Source: Blastococcus sp. TBT05-19
GTDB taxonomy: Bacteria; Actinomycetota; Actinomycetes; Mycobacteriales; Geodermatophilaceae
DNA length: 64,000 nt
Reading direction: 5' to 3'
NCBI RefSeq assembly: GCF_003319095.1
Contig: NZ_QOHI01000003.1
Span: forward strand, 124,001-188,000
Part shown: positions 57,587 to 64,000 of the stretch, piece by piece
How the letters are laid out: each line of letters begins with the position of its first letter
Position numbering within the stretch: position 1 is the stretch's first letter
The notes under the pieces: model-generated
The model's database searches: none
What the model was told of the DNA's origin: nothing
Seen by the model: only the letters and a program-made list of their open reading frames with translations
Position numbers and translations under genes: made by a program

Positions 57587-58365
57587 CCACGTCCATCAAC
57601 AGCGAGCCGCGCACCGACCGCCAGGTCGACGTCCGCACCCCGGCGGGGGAGACCTCCGGCAGCGTCACGCTGCCCGGTGAGCTCTTCGACGCCAACGCGA
57701 ACGTCTCCCTGATGCACCAGGTCGTCGTGGCCCAGCTGGCCGCGGCCCGTCAGGGCACGCACGCGACCAAGACGCGTGGCCAGGTCAGCGGTGGTGGCGC
57801 CAAGCCGTACCGCCAGAAGGGCACCGGCCGCGCCCGCCAGGGCTCGACCCGCGCGCCGCAGTTCGCCGGCGGTGGCACCGTCCACGGCCCGCAGCCGCGC
57901 GACTACGCGCAGAAGACCCCGAAGAAGATGAAGGCCGCCGCCCTGCGCGGTGCCCTCTCGGACCGGGCCCGCGAGGGCCGGGTGCACGTGGTCTCCGCGT
58001 TCGTCGACGGGGACGCCCCCAAGACGAAGGCCGCGCTCGCCACGCTGAACGCCGTCACGCAGGCCAAGCGCGTGCTGATCGTGCTGGACCGCGAGGACGT
58101 CCTCAACTGGGTCAGCCTGCGCAACGTGCCGGAGGTGCACCTGATCGAGGCCGGTCAGCTGAACACCTACGACGTGCTGGTGGCCGACGAGGTCATCTTC
58201 ACCGAGGCCGCGCTCGCCGAGTACGTGGCCGGGCCGGCCAAGGGCAAGCGCTCCGCCGACGGCCTGCCGGACCTCTCCACCTCGGAGATCCCCGGTGGCG
58301 TGCCGTCCATCGCTCCCGCCGCAGGCGAGGGCACCGTCGAAGAGACCACCGAGGAGAAGGCATGA
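57583..58365 (+). CDS. rplD: 50S ribosomal protein L4
   Basis: A 260-residue L4 whose long loop ([29 protein letters not shown], in part) lines the peptide exit tunnel. It is about 40-60 residues longer than E. coli L4 because of an N-terminal lead and a C-terminal Pro/Ala/Glu-rich tail. The start GTG at 57583 overlaps rplC, and the stop overlaps rplW. Confidence 0.96.
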   Translation: MTTSINSEPRTDRQVDVRTPAGETSGSVTLPGELFDANANVSLMHQVVVAQLAAARQGTHATKTRGQVSGGGAKPYRQKGTGRARQGSTRAPQFAGGGTVHGPQPRDYAQKTPKKMKAAALRGALSDRAREGRVHVVSAFVDGDAPKTKAALATLNAVTQAKRVLIVLDREDVLNWVSLRNVPEVHLIEAGQLNTYDVLVADEVIFTEAALAEYVAGPAKGKRSADGLPDLSTSEIPGGVPSIAPAAGEGTVEETTEEKA

Positions 58366-58664
58366 GCGTCCGCGACCCCCGGGACGTCCTGCTCGCCCCG
58401 GTCATCTCCGAGAAGAGCTACGGCCTGATCGACGGCAACCAGTACACGTTCATCGTGCGCCCGGATGCCAACAAGACGCAGATCAAGATCGCGGTCGAGC
58501 AGATCTTCAACGTGAAGGTCCTCGGCGTGAACACGATCAACCGCCAGGGCAAGCGCAAGCGCAGCCGGGGTGCACAGATGGGCAAGCGCAAGGACACCAA
58601 GCGCGCCATCGTGTCGCTGGCCGCGGGCGACCGCATCGAGATCTTCGGGGGCCCGGGCGCCTGA
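58362..58664 (+). CDS. rplW: 50S ribosomal protein L23
   Basis: A 100-residue L23 at the tunnel exit, a docking site for trigger factor and SRP. It has the family start [20 protein letters not shown] and the basic loop [20 protein letters not shown]. The start ATG at 58362 overlaps the rplD stop. Confidence 0.97.
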   Translation: MSVRDPRDVLLAPVISEKSYGLIDGNQYTFIVRPDANKTQIKIAVEQIFNVKVLGVNTINRQGKRKRSRGAQMGKRKDTKRAIVSLAAGDRIEIFGGPGA

Positions 58665-58707
58665 GGCGCCCGGACCGACGGACCAGAGATAGAGGACTGA
58701 GTCAGCA

Positions 58708-59541
58708 ATGGCTATCCGCAAGTACAAGCCGACGACGCCGGGCCGCCGCGGCTCCAGCGTCGCCGACTTCGCCGAGGTCACCCGCGACCATCCCGAGAAG
58801 TCGCTGGTCCGACCGCTGCACGGTCGCGGCGGGCGCAACGTGCACGGGAAGGTCACCGCTCGCCACCAGGGCGGTGGGCACAAGCGCGCCTACCGGCTGA
58901 TCGACTTCCGCCGGGCCGACAAGGACGGCGTGCCGGCCAAGGTCGCTCACATCGAGTACGACCCCAACCGCACGTCGCGCATCGCGCTGCTGCACTACGC
59001 CGACGGCGAGAAGCGCTACATCATCGCGCCGGCGAAGCTCAAGCAGGGCGACACGGTGGAGTGCGGCCCCGCCGCCGACATCAAGCCGGGCAACAACCTG
59101 CCGCTCCGGAACATCCCGGTCGGCACCGTGGTTCACGCCATCGAGCTCCGTCCCGGTGGCGGCGCGAAGATCGCCCGTTCCGCGGGTACCAGCGTCCAGC
59201 TGGTCGCCCGTGAGGGTCGCTTCGCGCAGCTCCGCATGCCGTCGGGCGAGATCCGCAACGTCGACGTGCGCTGCCGCGCCTCCGTCGGCGAGGTGGGCAA
59301 CGCCGAGCAGTCCAACATCAACTGGGGCAAGGCCGGCCGCATGCGGTGGAAGGGCAAGCGCCCGACCGTCCGCGGTGTCGCCATGAACCCGGTGGACCAC
59401 CCGCACGGTGGTGGTGAGGGCAAGACCTCCGGTGGTCGCCACCCGGTGAACCCGAACGGCAAGCCGGAGGGCCGGACGCGCAAGCGGAAGGCCAGTGACG
59501 CCCTGATCGTGCGCCGCCGGCGCGCCAACAAGAAGCGCTGA
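58708..59541 (+). CDS. rplB: 50S ribosomal protein L2
   Basis: A 277-residue L2 close to the peptidyl transferase centre. It has the family N-terminus [15 protein letters not shown] and the conserved C-terminal [17 protein letters not shown] with the essential His. Standard length. Confidence 0.97.
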   Translation: MAIRKYKPTTPGRRGSSVADFAEVTRDHPEKSLVRPLHGRGGRNVHGKVTARHQGGGHKRAYRLIDFRRADKDGVPAKVAHIEYDPNRTSRIALLHYADGEKRYIIAPAKLKQGDTVECGPAADIKPGNNLPLRNIPVGTVVHAIELRPGGGAKIARSAGTSVQLVAREGRFAQLRMPSGEIRNVDVRCRASVGEVGNAEQSNINWGKAGRMRWKGKRPTVRGVAMNPVDHPHGGGEGKTSGGRHPVNPNGKPEGRTRKRKASDALIVRRRRANKKR

Positions 59542-59564
59542 GCGGGAAGAGGAGTCCGACAGAG

Positions 59565-59846
59565 ATGCCACGCAGCCTGAAGAAGGGCCCGTTCGTCGAC
59601 GACCACCTGCTCAAGAAGGTGGACGCTCAGAACGAAAAGGGCACCAAGAACGTGATCCGCACCTGGTCGCGTCGTTCGACGATCATCCCCGACATGCTGG
59701 GTCACACCCTCGCGGTGCACGACGGCCGCAAGCACGTCCCGGTCTTCGTGACCGAGGCGATGGTCGGGCACAAGCTCGGCGAGTTCGCACCCACGCGCAC
59801 CTTCCGTGGCCACGTCAAGGACGACCGCCGCTCGCGGCGGGGCTGA
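59565..59846 (+). CDS. rpsS: 30S ribosomal protein S19
   Basis: A 93-residue S19 of the small-subunit head. It begins [20 protein letters not shown] and ends with the basic [14 protein letters not shown]. The start ATG at 59565 lies 23 bases after rplB. Confidence 0.97.
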   Translation: MPRSLKKGPFVDDHLLKKVDAQNEKGTKNVIRTWSRRSTIIPDMLGHTLAVHDGRKHVPVFVTEAMVGHKLGEFAPTRTFRGHVKDDRRSRRG

Positions 59847-59866
59847 CCAGGTAGAGAGAGATTCAG

Positions 59867-60331
59867 ATGACTTCCCAGTTGGGACAGGAGGCGCCGGTCG
59901 CCCGGGCTACGGCCCGGTTCGTCCGCGTGACCCCCATGAAGGCCCGCCGGGTGGTGGACCTGATCCGCTACCTGCCCACCGACGAGGCCCTGGCCCTGCT
60001 GCGCTTCGCGCCGCAGTCGGCCAGCGAGCCGGTCGCCAAGGTCGTCGCGAGCGCGGTGGCCAACGCCGAGCACAACCTGCAGCTGGACCCGGCTGCACTC
60101 GTGGTCAGCGCCGCCTACGTCGACGAGGGCCCGACGCTCAAGCGGATCCGTCCGCGTGCGCAGGGCCGGGCGTTCCGCATCAACAAGCGGACCAGCCACA
60201 TCACCGTCGAGGTCAGCGAGGTCGCCACCAGCGACGTCCTCGCGCAGAAGTCGCGCAAGGCGCGCCGGGACACCGGCATGTCGGGCCCGGCCACGCAGCA
60301 GACGAACAACACGAGGGGAGGGACCCGCTAG
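59867..60331 (+). CDS. rplV: 50S ribosomal protein L22
   Basis: A 154-residue L22 with a hairpin extending into the exit tunnel. [18 protein letters not shown] and the tunnel loop near [20 protein letters not shown] are clear. A basic tail follows the core. The TAG stop shares a base with the rpsC GTG. Confidence 0.96.
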   Translation: MTSQLGQEAPVARATARFVRVTPMKARRVVDLIRYLPTDEALALLRFAPQSASEPVAKVVASAVANAEHNLQLDPAALVVSAAYVDEGPTLKRIRPRAQGRAFRINKRTSHITVEVSEVATSDVLAQKSRKARRDTGMSGPATQQTNNTRGGTR

Positions 60332-61260
60332 TGGGTCAGAAGGTCAACCCGCACGGGTTCCGACTCGGGATCACCACCGACTACAAGTCCCGGTGGTACG
60401 CGGACAAGCTGTACAAGGACTACGTCAAGGAAGACGTCGCGATCCGCAAGCTCATGTCCAAGGGCATGGAGCGGGCCGGCATCTCCAAGGTGGAGATCGA
60501 GCGCACCCGTGACCGGGTCCGCGTCGACATCCACACCGCCCGGCCGGGCATCGTCATCGGCCGTCGCGGCGCCGAGGCCGACCGCATCCGCGGCGAGCTC
60601 GAGAAGCTCACCGGCAAGCAGGTGCAGCTGAACATCCTCGAGGTCAAGAACCCCGAGTCGGACGCGCAGCTGGTCGCCCAGGGCGTCGCCGAGCAGCTCT
60701 CCAGCCGGGTCAGCTTCCGCCGTGCCATGCGCAAGGCGATGCAGTCGGCGCAGCGCAGCCCGCAGGTCAAGGGGATCCGGGTGCAGTGCTCCGGTCGCCT
60801 GGGCGGCACCGAGATGAGCCGTTCGGAGTTCTACCGCGAGGGCCGCGTGCCCCTGCACACGCTCCGCGCGAACATCGACTACGGCATCTACGAGGCCCGC
60901 ACGACCTTCGGTCGCATCGGCGTCAAGGTGTGGATCTACAAGGGCGACGTCAGCGGCTCGCGCGCCGAGCGGGAGGCCCTCGAGGCCCTCGCCCAGCGTC
61001 AGCAGCGCCGTGAGCGGGCCCAGCGTCCGCAGCGCCGCTCCGGGTCCTCGGGCACCACCGCCGGTGGCACCGAGGCCGGCCGCGCCGCCGCGGAGTCGAC
61101 GACCGGTCCGGTCGCCGACACCACCGAGGCCGTCGTGGCGCAGACCTCCGGCGAGGTCGCGCCCGAGCAGACCGTCGCCGAGGCCGCCGGACCCGAGGCC
61201 ACTGCTGCGGTCGAGACCGCTGCGGCCGAGACGACGGCCACCGAGAACACGGAGAGCTGA
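60331..61260 (+). CDS. rpsC: 30S ribosomal protein S3 with long C-terminal extension
   Basis: A 309-residue S3. It begins [22 protein letters not shown] from GTG at 60331. The KH domain (about 40-105, with [20 protein letters not shown]) and the C-terminal domain ([29 protein letters not shown], in part) are intact. After about residue 215 follows a low-complexity tail of some 90 residues, first basic and then Ala/Thr/Glu-rich, longer than in most bacteria. Confidence 0.96.
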   Translation: MGQKVNPHGFRLGITTDYKSRWYADKLYKDYVKEDVAIRKLMSKGMERAGISKVEIERTRDRVRVDIHTARPGIVIGRRGAEADRIRGELEKLTGKQVQLNILEVKNPESDAQLVAQGVAEQLSSRVSFRRAMRKAMQSAQRSPQVKGIRVQCSGRLGGTEMSRSEFYREGRVPLHTLRANIDYGIYEARTTFGRIGVKVWIYKGDVSGSRAEREALEALAQRQQRRERAQRPQRRSGSSGTTAGGTEAGRAAAESTTGPVADTTEAVVAQTSGEVAPEQTVAEAAGPEATAAVETAAAETTATENTES

Positions 61261-61263
61261 GCC

Positions 61264-61680
61264 ATGCTCATCCCACGGCGCGTCAAGCACCGCAAGCAGC
61301 ACCACCCGAGCCGTTCCGGCCGGGCGAAGGGCGGCACCGAGATCAACTTCGGTGAGTTCGCGATCCAGGCCCTCGAGCCCGCCTACGTGACCAACCGCCA
61401 GATCGAGTCCGCTCGTATCGCCATGACGCGGCACATCAAGCGTGGCGGAAAGGTGTGGATCTCGATCTACCCCGACCGTCCGCTGACCAAGAAGCCCGCC
61501 GAGACCCGCATGGGTTCCGGTAAGGGTTCGCCCGAGTGGTGGGTGGCCAACGTCAAGCCCGGCCGCGTGCTGTTCGAGCTGTCCGGTGTCGCCGAGCCCG
61601 TGGCCCGCGAGGCCATGCGCCGCGCGATCCACAAGCTGCCGATGAAGTGCCGCTTCATCACGCGTGAAGGAGAAGTGTGA
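61264..61680 (+). CDS. rplP: 50S ribosomal protein L16
   Basis: A 138-residue L16 that helps position tRNA in the A site. It begins [17 protein letters not shown] and includes [28 protein letters not shown]. The start ATG at 61264 is three bases after rpsC, and the stop overlaps rpmC. Confidence 0.97.
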   Translation: MLIPRRVKHRKQHHPSRSGRAKGGTEINFGEFAIQALEPAYVTNRQIESARIAMTRHIKRGGKVWISIYPDRPLTKKPAETRMGSGKGSPEWWVANVKPGRVLFELSGVAEPVAREAMRRAIHKLPMKCRFITREGEV

Positions 61681-61913
61681 TGGCCGCCGGTCTGACCGCT
61701 CCCGAGCTGCGCGAGCTCTCTGTCGATGAGCTCGCCGCGCGGCTGCGCGAGTCGAAGGAAGAACTGTTCAACCTGCGGTTCCAGGTGGCCACCGGCCAGC
61801 TGGACAACAACCGGCGACTGCAGACCGTCCGCCGCGACATCGCCCGGATCTACACGATCATGCGCGAGCGCGAGCTGGGTCTCTCGGTCGCCCCGAACGA
61901 GGGTGTGGCATGA
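61680..61913 (+). CDS. rpmC: 50S ribosomal protein L29
   Basis: A 77-residue two-helix L29 ([31 protein letters not shown], in part). I chose the ATG at 61680, which shares a base with the rplP stop. A GTG at 61677 would add one residue. It overlaps rpsQ by four bases. Confidence 0.96.
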   Translation: MAAGLTAPELRELSVDELAARLRESKEELFNLRFQVATGQLDNNRRLQTVRRDIARIYTIMRERELGLSVAPNEGVA

Positions 61914-62200
61914 CCGAGACCCAGCAGTCGTCCGGCCCCGGCCTGGCCGGCCGTGGCTACCGCAAGGTCCGCGAGGGCCTGGTCGTCAGCGACAAGATGG
62001 AGAAGACCATCGTCGTCGAGGTCGAGGACCGCGTGAAGCACGGCCTGTACGGCAAGGTCATCCGCCGTACGAGCAAGCTCAAGGCACATGACGAGCAGGG
62101 CGTCGCCGGTATCGGCGACCGCGTGCAGATCATGGAGACCCGCCCGACGTCGGCCACCAAGCGGTGGCGGCTCGTGCAGGTCATCGAGAAGGCCAAGTAA
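61910..62200 (+). CDS. rpsQ: 30S ribosomal protein S17
   Basis: A 96-residue S17, an OB-fold protein that binds 16S rRNA early. It has the family sequence [36 protein letters not shown] after an actinobacterial N-terminal lead of about 20 residues. It is the last gene of the S10 operon here, since a terminator follows. Confidence 0.96.
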   Translation: MTETQQSSGPGLAGRGYRKVREGLVVSDKMEKTIVVEVEDRVKHGLYGKVIRRTSKLKAHDEQGVAGIGDRVQIMETRPTSATKRWRLVQVIEKAK

Positions 62201-62203
62201 GTC

Positions 62204-62235
62204 CTGTACCGCGGCCCCCAGGGGCCGCGGTACAG
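62204..62235 (+). terminator. Terminator after rpsQ
   Basis: A 15-bp stem, CTGTACCGCGGCCCC with GGGGCCGCGGTACAG, four bases after the rpsQ stop. It separates the S10 and spc operons. Confidence 0.75.
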
Positions 62236-62253
62236 CCGTTCAGCAGCAACGAG

Positions 62254-62259
62254 TACGCT
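62254..62259 (+). promoter_or_regulatory. Candidate -10 element of the spc operon
   Basis: TACGCT is 18 bases after GTACAG (62230-62235), a poor -35 that lies in the terminator stem. A promoter here fits the terminator just upstream and the 211-base gap before rplN. Confidence 0.4.
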
Positions 62260-62411
62260 GGACGACTGGCGCGCCCCAGGGCGTGCCGCATCCCGGTACC
62301 CGTGCCTCGAACGCACCGGCGGCCCCGCCGCCGGTGCGTCCGCACGCAGGGTCCCGGACAGCCGGTTCACCGATCCGGCCCGGCTGTCACCACAAGTTTG
62401 GGGAGTAGGAC

Positions 62412-62780
62412 GTGATCCAGCAGGAGTCGCGACTGCGCGTCGCCGACAACACCGGTGCGAAGGAGATCCTCTGCATCCGGGTGCTCGGCGGCTCGGGGCG
62501 ACGCTACGCGGGCATCGGTGACGTCATCGTCGGCACCGTGAAGGACGCGCTGCCCGGCGCCGGCGTGAAGAAGGGCGACGTGGTCAAGGCCGTCGTCGTC
62601 CGCACGGTGAAGGAGCGCCGTCGTCCCGACGGTTCCTACATCCGCTTCGACGAGAACGCCGCGGTCATCATCCGCGACAGCGGCGACCCGCGCGGTACGC
62701 GCATCTTCGGCCCCGTGGGCCGTGAGCTCCGCGACAAGCGCTTCATGCGGATCATCTCGCTCGCCCCGGAGGTGCTGTGA
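62412..62780 (+). CDS. rplN: 50S ribosomal protein L14
   Basis: A 122-residue L14 at the subunit interface, standard length, starting [20 protein letters not shown] from GTG at 62412. First gene of the spc operon. The stop overlaps rplX. Confidence 0.97.
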   Translation: MIQQESRLRVADNTGAKEILCIRVLGGSGRRYAGIGDVIVGTVKDALPGAGVKKGDVVKAVVVRTVKERRRPDGSYIRFDENAAVIIRDSGDPRGTRIFGPVGRELRDKRFMRIISLAPEVL

Positions 62781-63130
62781 TCATGGCTCAGGCAGCCAGC
62801 GGGAAGACCCCGTCGATGAAGGTCAAGAAGGGCGACACCGTCCTCGTGCTGTCCGGCAAGGACAAGGGTGCGAAGGGCCGCGTCATCGCCGCCTACCCCA
62901 AGGACCAGAAGGTGCTCGTCGAGGGCGTCGGCCGGGTCAAGAAGCACACCCGGATCAGCTCCAACCAGCGCGGTGCCCAGCAGGGCGGGATCGTCACGCA
63001 GGAGGCGCGCATCCACGTGAGCAACGTGATGGTCGTCGACTCCGAGGACAAGCCGACCCGGGTCGGCTACCGCAAGGACGAGGAAGGCCGCAGCATCCGG
63101 GTCTCGCGGCGCACCGGTAAGGACCTCTGA
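62777..63130 (+). CDS. rplX: 50S ribosomal protein L24
   Basis: A 117-residue L24 with the KOW motif ([23 protein letters not shown]). The GTG at 62777 overlaps the rplN stop. An ATG at 62783, ten bases after GGAGG, is an equally reasonable start and would remove two residues. Confidence 0.96.
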   Translation: MIMAQAASGKTPSMKVKKGDTVLVLSGKDKGAKGRVIAAYPKDQKVLVEGVGRVKKHTRISSNQRGAQQGGIVTQEARIHVSNVMVVDSEDKPTRVGYRKDEEGRSIRVSRRTGKDL

Positions 63131-63135
63131 TCACC

Positions 63136-63735
63136 ATGACTTCTTCTCAGGGGACCGCCCCCACCCGCGAGCTGCCCCGCATGCTCGCCCACTACCGCGA
63201 GGCCATCGTCCCGGCGCTGCAGTCGGAGTTCAACTTCGACAACGTCATGCAGATCCCGCGGCTGACCAAGATCGTCGTCAACATGGGCGTCGGCGAGGCC
63301 ACCCGCGACGCCAAGCTGATGGACGGCGCCGTCCGCGACCTGACCGCCATCACCGGTCAGAAGCCGGCCGTCGTCCGGGCCCGCAAGTCCATCGCGCAGT
63401 TCAAGCTGCGCGAGGGCATGCCGATCGGCGCCAAGGTCACCCTGCGCGGCGACCGGATGTGGGAGTTCCTGGACCGGCTGCTGTCGCTGGCCCTGCCCCG
63501 CATCCGCGACTTCCGCGGGCTGAACCCGAAGCAGTTCGACGGGCACGGCAACTACACGTTCGGCCTGACCGAGCAGTCGATGTTCCGCGAGATCGACGTC
63601 GACAAGATCGACCGGCAGCGCGGTATGGACATCACGCTGGTCACCACCGCCACGACCGACGAGGAGGGTCGCGAGCTGCTCCGCCAGCTCGGGTTCCCCT
63701 TCGCCGGCCTGACCGTCGTGAACACGACCCGCTGA
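63136..63735 (+). CDS. rplE: 50S ribosomal protein L5
   Basis: A 199-residue L5 that binds 5S rRNA. Family sequence includes [16 protein letters not shown] and [25 protein letters not shown]. The start ATG at 63136 gives an N-terminal lead of about 12 residues. Confidence 0.97.
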   Translation: MTSSQGTAPTRELPRMLAHYREAIVPALQSEFNFDNVMQIPRLTKIVVNMGVGEATRDAKLMDGAVRDLTAITGQKPAVVRARKSIAQFKLREGMPIGAKVTLRGDRMWEFLDRLLSLALPRIRDFRGLNPKQFDGHGNYTFGLTEQSMFREIDVDKIDRQRGMDITLVTTATTDEEGRELLRQLGFPFAGLTVVNTTR

Positions 63736-63754
63736 GCCGGGGCAGGAGAGACAG

Positions 63755-63940
63755 ATGGCCAAGAAGGCTCTGATCAACAAGGCGGCCCGCAAGCCGAAGT
63801 TCGCGGTCCGCGGCTACACCCGCTGCCAGCGGTGCGGTCGCCCGCACGCTGTCTTCCGCAAGTTCGGCCTGTGCCGGATCTGCCTGCGGGAGATGGCGCA
63901 CGCCGGGGAGCTCCCCGGCGTCAAGAAGTCCAGCTGGTAG
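63755..63940 (+). CDS. rpsN: 30S ribosomal protein S14, zinc-binding type Z
   Basis: A 61-residue zinc-type S14. The four ligands are in [20 protein letters not shown] (two CxxC pairs). The start ATG at 63755 follows GCAGGAGAG. In this operon rpsH normally follows, beyond the window. Confidence 0.97.
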   Translation: MAKKALINKAARKPKFAVRGYTRCQRCGRPHAVFRKFGLCRICLREMAHAGELPGVKKSSW

Positions 63941-64000
63941 AAGGACCCGGCTGCACCCCGTGACACGCTCCGCGCGCCACGGGTCCCTGCAGCCGGGCCG
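63941..64000. repeat. 3'-end hairpin repeat, copy C, after rpsN
   Basis: It begins directly after the rpsN stop with AAGGACCC. The arms CCCGGCTGCA (63946-63955) and TGCAGCCGGG (63988-63997) pair over 10 bases, and CCCGTG/CACGGG extends inward. The plan AGGACCC, variable arm, CACGCTC-containing centre, GGGTCCCTGCA, variable arm, GGGCCG parallels copies A and B. It may act as a terminator or attenuator inside the spc operon. Confidence 0.6.

Overview
The window is very GC-rich, high-GC Gram-positive (actinobacterial) chromosomal DNA. It uses many GTG and TTG starts and TAnnnT-type -10 elements, and overlapping ATGA/GTGA gene junctions are common. The gene content (nuo operon, 2-oxoacid:ferredoxin oxidoreductase, HadAB-like dehydratases, a complete mce operon, an F420-type LLM oxidoreductase) and the protein sequences fit the Geodermatophilaceae or a close relative (Blastococcus, Geodermatophilus, Modestobacter). 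The genus is an inference, not something proven here. The order tRNAs-rpmG-hadAB-tRNA-Trp-secE-nusG-rplKA-rplJL-mceG...rpoBC-rpsLG-fusA-tuf-rpsJ matches the backbone known from mycobacteria and other actinobacteria.

Layout. 1-7.8 kb: the distal part of a respiratory complex I operon (nuoH, truncated by the window edge, to nuoN), followed by a polyprenyl diphosphate synthase that probably makes the menaquinone side chain. 8.9-18.1 kb: a PQQ-dehydrogenase-like lipoprotein, a divergent flavin-reductase-like/MocR pair, KorAB (2-oxoglutarate:ferredoxin oxidoreductase), HtpX, a DUF559/AbiEi-like gene bracketed by two related hairpins, YajQ and tRNA-Tyr. 18.2-21.8 kb: a TadG-like secreted/pilus protein, a 30-residue peptide gene made largely of three RGSKWT repeats, and a membrane GGDEF-EAL protein with a dead cyclase site. 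21.9-26.3 kb: tRNA-Thr, tRNA-Met, rpmG, hadAB, an M1 peptidase lipoprotein, an aspartate aminotransferase and tRNA-Trp. 26.4-30.5 kb: secE-nusG-rplK-rplA, then a long leader and rplJ-rplL. 30.8-42.5 kb: a full mce operon (ATPase mceG, two YrbE permeases, MceA-F, two Mce-associated membrane proteins). 42.7-50.5 kb: rpoBC. 50.6-51.6 kb: an LLM-class oxidoreductase on the minus strand. 51.8-64 kb: the str operon (rpsL, rpsG, fusA, tuf), the S10 operon (rpsJ to rpsQ) and the start of the spc operon (rplN, rplX, rplE, rpsN).

Most of the window is conserved core machinery: transcription, translation, protein export and respiration. The mce transporter sits between rplL and rpoB. The less explained parts are the RGSKWT peptide with its U-tract hairpin leader, the hairpin-flanked DUF559 gene, a cluster of DnaA-box-like motifs near 18.7 kb, and a family of 3'-end hairpin repeats whose stems change sequence but stay complementary (21.8, 29.1 and 63.9 kb). 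I see no rRNA gene, CRISPR array, insertion sequence, prophage or integrase.
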